From: Ianthella basta
Lineage: Eukaryota > Porifera > Demospongiae > Verongiida > Ianthellidae
Length of the DNA: 64,000 nt
Assembly (NCBI GenBank): GCA_964019415.1
Contig: OZ025870.1
Span: 3,804,908-3,868,907 of the forward strand
Direction: 5' to 3'
Shown piece by piece: positions 57,430-64,000 of this stretch. The notes under the pieces are model-generated. The model made no database searches, had not been told where the DNA came from, and was given only the letters and a program-made list of their open reading frames with translations. Position numbers and translations under genes: made by a program. Position 1 is the stretch's first letter. Each line of letters starts with the position of its first letter.

Positions 57430-57915
57430 GTCGGAATAGAGGCCCAGGCCTACGCTTCTTTCAAGAGGCTTTGACCCGGCCTCTATTCGAGCTCAGCTTC
57501 TATTTGAGCCTGGCCTCTATTAAAAAAATGAACTGATTCCTGGCCATGTTTCCCATATATAATCTCTGATCCGCATGCGCTGAGAAGGCACAAGTTCTCA
57601 GAAGTCGTCATGCTTGCACTTTGGTCTAGTCCAGCAACTCCCATCTCCCTCACAGCGGCTTCTTCGAGGCTCCACTACGTTTGCTCCATAGCTACCTTTA
57701 GCTGCAAGAAGAATTAGCTACGCGGTGTGCTTCTCTACAGACTTGGACATCGCTACAGAAGCGGGAACTTCATTAAGTCACCACATGTCACACTCTGAGT
57801 TCAATTCGTACATAAAGCGTACACCTCAGATGCTGAAGAGAGCCAGTATGTGAATTCCAGACCCGGCTTCAATTCAAACCAGGCCTCTATTCGATCCCGG
57901 CCTCTATACAGACAT
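57430..57915. mobile_element. foldback-like repeat with GGCCTCTATT units
   Basis: ATATGTCGGAATAGAGGCCC at the left and its approximate complement at the right (GGCCTCTATACAGACATAT). GGCCTCTATT or its variants recur five or more times near the ends. Resembles a MITE; boundaries approximate. Confidence 0.5.
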
Positions 57916-57952
57916 ATACAGAAATGACACATACAGTCATATAATAACACAC

Positions 57953-58252
57953 TGTGACGAAGTTGTGTTTGTGTGTAATGCTGTATCTTGTAATGCTGTA
58001 GCTGTGTCTGGTGTGTCAGTTATGTGCTGCGTATGTATTGCTTTGTTTGTGTTTGTTAATAATTGATGCTGTATTAGGGAGTTGCATGCTTTGTATTATC
58101 TTTTGATGTGTTGCCCTGTTTCCGGTGCATGCTTGTAATTAAATGATCTTTGTAGTGCTGTGGTTCAGTTGTGATTGAATCTCTGACGTTGAGACCTGTT
58201 GTCGTCCTTGCCCCGAGATCGAAACGCGCCCTACTACGCTCGAAACGTCACA
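57953..58252 (+). repeat. Gmr1-like 5' LTR
   Basis: 300 bp. Differs from 62850-63149 at TGTATTATC (here) versus TGTATAATC and TGTTGTCGTCC versus TGTTGTTGTCC. Confidence 0.97.
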
Positions 58253-58254
58253 AT

Positions 58255-58272
58255 TGGTGGCAGCGGTGGGAT
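58255..58272 (+). other. Gmr1-like primer binding site
   Basis: TGGTGGCAGCGGTGGGAT starts two bases after the LTR. Similar layout to the other gypsy element (TGG..TGGGAT). Primer tRNA not determined. Confidence 0.7.
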
Positions 58273-58388
58273 CCTGCAGTTCCTGGATCAGAACGTTTCG
58301 GACCGGCGGAGGTACAGTACGGGAGGACCCGACTCAGTGTCACGAAGGAGCAGCAGCGGACTCACCCGACACTCGGGGAGCAGCGACG

Positions 58389-61300
58389 ATGTCGAAGCAG
58401 ACTAAGAAGACGTCAGAGCGGGGAGAGAAGGAGCCGACCGCAGCTGTAACGGGAGAAGAGACGGACGGCGGAGTGTCAGCAACGACACTAGTAGAGATTC
58501 TCAGGGACCAGCAGCGGCTGATTAAAGATCAGCAGGAGTCCCAGAGACAGATCCTGATGGAGATCATCGAACAACAGCGGGCGGAGATGGCCAAACATCG
58601 CGACCAGATGACTGACATCCTCGCTAGGGCGGAGGCGGGCGCAGGTAAAGATACGACCAAGGTGAGTTTACCTAAGCCCACATTGCAGAAGTTGAGTGTC
58701 GATGACGATGTCGAACATTTTCTAGAGATGTTTGAACGGACTGCCAAGCAGCGCGACTGGCCCGAGGACGTGTGGGCAATGCAGCTCGCGGGCTTGCTAA
58801 CTGGTAAGGCGATGGCGGCCTACGCGAACCTTGGAATAGAGAGCGCCAACGACTACCAAGCAGTCAAGCAAGCGATTTTGAGACGATACCAAGTGAATGC
58901 CGAGACCCACAGACAGCAGTTTCGACAGGACCGCAAGAAGTCCAACGAATCTTATGCTGAGTGGGCAGATCGGCTGACAGACCGTTTCGCGAAGTGGAAG
59001 AGGGATAGGGAGATCTCTGTAGAAGAGATGATCCTTCTAGAGCAGTTTATTGCAGGGGTGCCTGAGGGCCTGGCAATTGCACTTAAGGAGAAGGAGCCAA
59101 AGTCGTTGACAGAGACTGCTGAACTGGCAGACACCTATGCCCTGGCCAGGGAAGACGGTGGAAAAGGGAGCGCAAAGGAGACCACTCCCTTGGGGACAGC
59201 CCCACGAGCCAACAAGCAGGAATCCCGGCGGGTAGAGCCCAGTGGCCCTGGAGAGCAGAAGGGGCGTGACCAGACAAACCAACGAGGGGAAAAACGCTGC
59301 TTCCAATGCAACAGATTTGGACATATGATGTACAACTGCCCCTACAAGAAGGAGGCCTCCACACCTGCCAGACCTAAAGCCCTTTATGGAGGGAGCTGCC
59401 AAGAGGTTGCTTGGAACGAGCAGAGTTATAAGTACCTACGATGGGGGCGGCTGGATGGTAGATCAGTACAGATGCTTGTGGATACAGGGTCTGATCGAAC
59501 CATGGTAGCAGCCGACTTCATCGAATCATCAAAGGTCAATGGTTCAGATCGGGTGCCTGTTGTGTGCGTACACGGTGACACAGTGTCATACCCCACAGCG
59601 GTGGTACAACTACAGGTGGGGATTTGGCAGCAGCAGGCCCAAGTGGTGGTAGCACCAGAACTACCAGTGGCTGTGCTACTGGGGCGGGATTTGTACGACC
59701 CAGTTGATAGGGAAAGCCCCACTAGAGGTTTGATGGTGGTTACCAGGTCAGCCAAGAAAAAGGCTGAACAAGATGTTGCCAACTCTGAAGACTGCCAAGG
59801 GCTGAGTGGGGATGTACACAGTGATGAGTCAGCCAGCCCAGAGGAGACAACAGCTGATAGTGAGAAATTGGCACCTGGGGTTCCCACAGAGGTCACTGAG
59901 TCACACCCCCCCACAGAGTCAGAGTCAGAGGTGACAGGTACAGAGGACAAAGTACAGGAAGGGGGTGAACAAGGACTGCCAGCCACTGCAGTGGAGTTGA
60001 TAGCTTGGCAGCAAAGTGACCCCACCCTAGAGAAAGCCCGTGGCCTGGTCATTGAGAGGCCAGCAGAAGAACGAGTTTACTTTTACCAACAGGAGGGACT
60101 CCTGTACAGACACTGGCAGCCAAAAGGGTCAGCGGGGCTAGCCAAGGCCTGTGAGCAACTGGTACTACCCAAACAGTGCCGGCTGGTAGTGTTGCGTCTG
60201 GCCCATGATGTGCCGATGGCCGGACACCTTGGAATCACAAAGACCAAGGATCGAATCCTCCAACGCTACTACTGGCCAGGAATCTTTTCGGAGGTAGCCA
60301 GATACTGCAAGTCCTGCGAGGTATGTCAGAAGAGCCAGCCTCGGCGACCTGCTCGTGCTGAGATGGTGCCAATGCCTTTGGTACCACTACCCTTTCAGAG
60401 AGTTGCAATGGACATCATGGGCCCCTTACCGCGTACGAAGAGAGGCAACCGGTTTATACTCACTTTCTGTGATTATGCAACTCGGTACCCTGAGGCAGTG
60501 CCCCTTCCAAGTGTAGAAGCGCCACGTGTGGCCAAGGAGCTGATGTCCATTTTTTCAAGGCTAGGGATCCCAGAGCAGATACTGACAGATCAAGGCACCA
60601 ACTTCATGTCAGCCACCCTGGAGGAAGTGTACCATTTACTGCAAGTGAAGAGAATCCGTACTTCCCCCTACCACCCCCAAACGGATGGGTTGGTGGAACG
60701 GTTTAACGCTACGCTCAAGCTGATGCTGAAAAAGTTTGTGAACAAGAAGGGGAAGGACTGGGATGAGTATTTGCCATACTTATTGTTCGCCTACCGAGAA
60801 GTACCCCAAGAGTCAACTGGCTTCTCCCCATTCGAACTGCTGTTCGGAAGGAGGGTGCGTGGACCTCTTGACGTTCTCAAGGAGGCATGGACAGCACAGA
60901 CAGGGGAGGAGACTCCCGCAATTGTCCACATGATGGAGATGCGGGAACGCCTCCAGGACATGGCTGATGTAGTGAAAGAAGCTGCTGAGAAAGCTCAAAT
61001 CCACCAGAAAAGCCACTACGACCAACATGCCAAGAAGAGAGCCCTGTCCCCTGGGGACAAGGTGCTAGTCCTGTTGCCCAGTTCGGCCAACAAACTCAAA
61101 TTGGAGTGGGCTGGACCCTACCAAGTGCTGAGGCGACTAAACGATGTGGACTATGAGGTAGAGACCCCGGGGAGACGTAGAGAGAAGAAGATAGTTCACA
61201 TCAACCTCCTGAAGAAGTGGAATGACCCCCAGACCGCCCTGTTGGCCACAGTTGAGGGTGAGACAGAACAGACATGGGAAGTAGGTGAGTCACCCGGAGA

Positions 61301-62801
61301 AGGGGAGGATTGGGAAGATCCACTTCAGGAAGCCAGTAACCTGGAGGAGAAACTGTATTCCTTTGACTCCAAGCCCACAGGGACGGATCTCCTCCCAGAG
61401 CCCAGCCCGAATCTCGAGGCATCCAAGAGGGAGGAACTTCTCTCATTGATTTCACAGTATCCTTCAGTCTTCAATGACAAGCCAGGACGTACAACCGTGA
61501 TACAGCATGAAGTCCACGTGGGAGATGCCACACCGATCCACCAGAGACCTTATCGAGTTCCCTATTCTCGTAGGTCAGCGGTGAAGGCAGAACTGGACAA
61601 GATGCTGGCCGAGAACATCATTAGACCGTCAACCAGCCCTTGGGCCTCACCGATCGTTTTGGTCCCCAAGAAAGATGGGGAGGTGCGATTTTGTGTGGAT
61701 TACCGAAAGGTGAACCAGGTGGCCAAGTTTGACGCCTACCCCATGCCAAGAGTGGAAGAGGTGTTTGAGGGCATGGGGACTGCCTCGGTTGTGTCGACCT
61801 TAGACCTTGCCAAAGGGTACTGGCAAATCCCTCTGACTCCTGAGTCGCGAGAGAAGACAGCTTTCACAACCCCCTTCGGCTTGTTTGAATTTGAAGTGAT
61901 GCCATTCGGTCCACACAATGCCGCTGCGACCTTTCAAAGAACCATGAACCATGTGTTGCGCGGATGTCAGGGGTTTGCTCAAGCGTACATTGATGACATT
62001 GTCGTGTTCAGCCACAACTGGCAGGAACACCTGCGACACCTTCAGGAGGTGTTTGATCAACTTCGACAGGCTGGCCTGACGGTGAAGCTGAAAAAGTGCC
62101 GTTTCGGACAAGACCACACACGTTATCTGGGTCACGTGATCGGTGGTGGGAAGGTGCAACCAGATCCAGAGAAAGTCCGATCAGTTCAGAACTACCCTGA
62201 GCCGAAGACCAAGAAGGATGTTCGCTCATTTCTTGGGCTCGCAGGGTATTATCGACGATTCATTCCAGGGTTTGCAACGGTGGCAGCCCCCCTCACCCAG
62301 TTAACCAAGAAGGGTCAGCCTAGCTTGGTCAATGTTGATCAACCGTGTCAGAAGGCCTTTACCCACCTCAAAGGAGTCTTGATGACTCAGCCGGTGCTGC
62401 AGGTAGCTGATCCTGGAAAGCCATTCCTCCTGCAAACAGATGCATCTGATTACGGCCTTGGCGCAGTGTTGAGTCAGGAAGATGCGAAGGGTGAAGAGCA
62501 CCCAGTAGCATTCGCCAGCAGGAAGCTGTTCCCAAGAGAAATGAACTATTCCGTCATTGAGAAAGAATGTTTGGCCATAGTGTGGGCACTGACCTACTTC
62601 AATGTGTACCTTGAAGGCCAACCAGTCACGGTCCAGACTGATCACAAGCCCCTCGCATGGCTTCAGAAAATGAAGAATGCCAATGGGCGTCTCACGCGGT
62701 GGGCCCTGGTCGTGCAGCCCTACCGAATCACGATGTCGCACCGGAAAGGGTGTGACAATGGAAACGCAGATGGGCTGTCGCGAGGGCCCTGTGTGTCGTA
62801 G
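58389..62801 (+). CDS. Gag-Pol polyprotein, order gag-PR-INT-RT-RNaseH
   Basis: About 1470 residues from the ATG at 58389 to the TAG/TAA-free end at 62801 (stop TAG after GPCVS). Gag with one zinc knuckle CFQCNRFGHMMYNC at residue 304; protease LVDTGSDRTM at about 365; integrase zinc region from about 605 (HD..GHLG, CKSCEVCQ); catalytic D675 (MDIMGP), D734 (LTDQGTNF) and E770 (LVERFN), the D,D-35-E spacing; GPY/F near 907; RT with YIDD at 1200; RNase H DASDYGLGAV at 1351 and TDHKPL. Canonical Ty3/gypsy has INT last. INT before RT is the Gmr1 clade order, like Ty1/copia. The sequence itself is clearly gypsy-type. Gag and Pol share one frame with no stop. The RT has PHNAAATFQR where LxNAPATFQR is usual. 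Confidence 0.96.
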   Translation: MSKQTKKTSERGEKEPTAAVTGEETDGGVSATTLVEILRDQQRLIKDQQESQRQILMEIIEQQRAEMAKHRDQMTDILARAEAGAGKDTTKVSLPKPTLQKLSVDDDVEHFLEMFERTAKQRDWPEDVWAMQLAGLLTGKAMAAYANLGIESANDYQAVKQAILRRYQVNAETHRQQFRQDRKKSNESYAEWADRLTDRFAKWKRDREISVEEMILLEQFIAGVPEGLAIALKEKEPKSLTETAELADTYALAREDGGKGSAKETTPLGTAPRANKQESRRVEPSGPGEQKGRDQTNQRGEKRCFQCNRFGHMMYNCPYKKEASTPARPKALYGGSCQEVAWNEQSYKYLRWGRLDGRSVQMLVDTGSDRTMVAADFIESSKVNGSDRVPVVCVHGDTVSYPTAVVQLQVGIWQQQAQVVVAPELPVAVLLGRDLYDPVDRESPTRGLMVVTRSAKKKAEQDVANSEDCQGLSGDVHSDESASPEETTADSEKLAPGVPTEVTESHPPTESESEVTGTEDKVQEGGEQGLPATAVELIAWQQSDPTLEKARGLVIERPAEERVYFYQQEGLLYRHWQPKGSAGLAKACEQLVLPKQCRLVVLRLAHDVPMAGHLGITKTKDRILQRYYWPGIFSEVARYCKSCEVCQKSQPRRPARAEMVPMPLVPLPFQRVAMDIMGPLPRTKRGNRFILTFCDYATRYPEAVPLPSVEAPRVAKELMSIFSRLGIPEQILTDQGTNFMSATLEEVYHLLQVKRIRTSPYHPQTDGLVERFNATLKLMLKKFVNKKGKDWDEYLPYLLFAYREVPQESTGFSPFELLFGRRVRGPLDVLKEAWTAQTGEETPAIVHMMEMRERLQDMADVVKEAAEKAQIHQKSHYDQHAKKRALSPGDKVLVLLPSSANKLKLEWAGPYQVLRRLNDVDYEVETPGRRREKKIVHINLLKKWNDPQTALLATVEGETEQTWEVGESPGEGEDWEDPLQEASNLEEKLYSFDSKPTGTDLLPEPSPNLEASKREELLSLISQYPSVFNDKPGRTTVIQHEVHVGDATPIHQRPYRVPYSRRSAVKAELDKMLAENIIRPSTSPWASPIVLVPKKDGEVRFCVDYRKVNQVAKFDAYPMPRVEEVFEGMGTASVVSTLDLAKGYWQIPLTPESREKTAFTTPFGLFEFEVMPFGPHNAAATFQRTMNHVLRGCQGFAQAYIDDIVVFSHNWQEHLRHLQEVFDQLRQAGLTVKLKKCRFGQDHTRYLGHVIGGGKVQPDPEKVRSVQNYPEPKTKKDVRSFLGLAGYYRRFIPGFATVAAPLTQLTKKGQPSLVNVDQPCQKAFTHLKGVLMTQPVLQVADPGKPFLLQTDASDYGLGAVLSQEDAKGEEHPVAFASRKLFPREMNYSVIEKECLAIVWALTYFNVYLEGQPVTVQTDHKPLAWLQKMKNANGRLTRWALVVQPYRITMSHRKGCDNGNADGLSRGPCVS

Positions 62802-62835
62802 ACATTTGACATTTTCCTCACCCCGTCTGACATTT

Positions 62836-62849
62836 TAAGGGGGAAGGGG
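62836..62849 (+). other. Gmr1-like polypurine tract
   Basis: TAAGGGGGAAGGGG directly abuts the 3' LTR (last T of the row begins the LTR). Confidence 0.85.
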
Positions 62850-63149
62850 TGTGACGAAGTTGTGTTTGTGTGTAATGCTGTATCTTGTAATGCTGTAGCT
62901 GTGTCTGGTGTGTCAGTTATGTGCTGCGTATGTATTGCTTTGTTTGTGTTTGTTAATAATTGATGCTGTATTAGGGAGTTGCATGCTTTGTATAATCTTT
63001 TGATGTGTTGCCCTGTTTCCGGTGCATGCTTGTAATTAAATGATCTTTGTAGTGCTGTGGTTCAGTTGTGATTGAATCTCTGACGTTGAGACCTGTTGTT
63101 GTCCTTGCCCCGAGATCGAAACGCGCCCTACTACGCTCGAAACGTCACA
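62850..63149 (+). repeat. Gmr1-like 3' LTR
   Basis: 300 bp, see 5' LTR. Followed by target duplication CACAC. Confidence 0.97.
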
Positions 63150-63154
63150 CACAC

Positions 63155-64000
63155 ATAATGACACACTGCTATATTCCAACTACTTGAACAACTTAGGACT
63201 TCCACTATTTAATGAGCTACTACAATTATGTGTCTCAAGTTTAACCCTGAGGTTAAACAGAGCTAATGTACAAATGGAACATCAAAAGTTATAACACGGC
63301 AGCCAGGGTTTCTACCAAAATGGCGCAAAAAAAATAGGCCGCCAATAACGTCCCTATCTAATCCGTTATCCCAGCAAGTCCGTAGTAAAGGAACATTCTC
63401 TTAACGACAGCATTGGAGAAGTGAAGTTCCCACCCACCCTGCCCCAATGTATAGTTTACATTGGGAATGGACAGTCAGTGGGCAAACGTCTACGGTTATG
63501 TTGTTTCCACAACTAAATAAGCTACACTCCCATGGTGGGTGACCTGAGTTCCTTGCAAAGGAGGCTGGCAAGGTATCTGGAGTGGAAGGTAAGTTGGTAT
63601 TACTATAGGGGTTAAGGTAGGCTCGGTAATTCCTGTATAGACACACTGTGGCGTGACTCACCCTGTGCTGTCTTAGCCCCATTACAGCTCCCAGCTTACA
63701 GGTAGATCAGGTATTGTCCAGGTTTGGTCATGTTTATTGTTGTGTAGTAGTGTTTGTAATCGCTGTAGTGGCTCTTTCAGGGCCTACATCGGCATCTTGG
63801 GCGCTCCAAGCTGGGGTCTGCATGAGGGGTGGTGTTTCTCCATCGGTAACAATGTGATCAGGCCTATCCATGGGTATGCAGTGTGTGGTCTAAGTCCACA
63901 TCCCCAAAGCAATAGTTCCAGGCAGTATGGGTGACGGTCGAAGGGAGTTTGCCATGTCCACTTTGGAATCAGATTATGGTTGCTTAGCAACCAGGCAAGC
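63155..64000. other. no gene recognised
   Basis: Short frames only. No exon supported by splice phase and no element end paired inside the window. Confidence 0.4.

Larger units (their letters stand above)
57953..63149 (+). mobile_element. complete Ty3/gypsy element with Gmr1-type domain order
   Basis: 5197 bp with two 300-bp LTRs (TGTGACG..CGTCACA), the 5-bp duplication CACAC (57948-57952 and 63150-63154), primer site, one long gag-pol ORF and polypurine tract. LTRs differ at two positions that I can find. Integrase precedes reverse transcriptase in the ORF. Recent, structurally complete insertion. Confidence 0.97.

Noticed and set aside
59426..60052. 208-codon minus-strand frame inside the Gmr1-like element
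   Set aside because: Shadow of the real gag-pol frame on the opposite strand.

Overview
The window is nuclear DNA of an animal, most likely an early-branching marine invertebrate. A sponge is my first guess, but nothing here fixes the species. Evidence for an animal: genes split by consensus GT..AG introns, long (GT)n/(CA)n runs, and a dense mix of Ty3/gypsy, Penelope-like, CR1/L2-like, PIF/Harbinger, hAT-type and TA-type elements. There are no operons, ribosome binding sites or CRISPR arrays. No tRNA or rRNA gene was recognised.

Host genes are sparse, all on the minus strand, and look like a locally duplicated family. Gene A can be traced through seven phase-compatible exons: 49993-49913, 40429-39603, 39314-39270, 35810-35649, 35340-35032, 26566-26464 and 25870-24966. 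Gene B is a shorter tandem paralogue just downstream: 24387-24274, 17727-17416, 17325-17196 and 14705-13783. Its four exons match the last four of gene A in order and phase. Both encode coiled-coil helices, then a hydrophobic Ala/Gly-rich hairpin, then another helical region, a layout seen in helical membrane-inserting proteins. Two more partial genes (C: 57348-57265 and 54648-54275; D: 4526-4443 and 3199-2889) join a short symmetric linker exon to a death-fold-like (CARD-like) exon. The linker exon occurs four times in the window (also at 10027-9950). I read the region as a tandem cluster of immune- or signalling-type genes built from shuffled phase-1 exons; the functional part is inference.

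Most of the rest is transposable elements, many in the introns of genes A and B. From left to right: TA-type miniature elements; a repeat family 'R' (three copies, one holding two other elements, one holding a CCGG-flanked element); a 9-bp-TSD element with a broken ORF; a Penelope-like element with a GIY-YIG domain (19395-20866); a structurally complete gypsy element (29568-34124, intact gag and pol, near-identical LTRs); a broken reverse transcriptase with a Cys-rich start (36671-38279); an internally deleted LINE whose ORF1 has a 2A-like GDIESNPGP motif and a PHD finger (41233-42772); a PIF/Harbinger element with an intact Myb-like gene and a dead transposase (46383-49122); a hAT-type miniature element with an 8-bp TSD; and a second complete gypsy element (57953-63149) with integrase before reverse transcriptase, the Gmr1-type order.

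Coordinates of exons, LTRs, TIRs and TSDs were read base by base. Family names rest on motif recognition without database searches.
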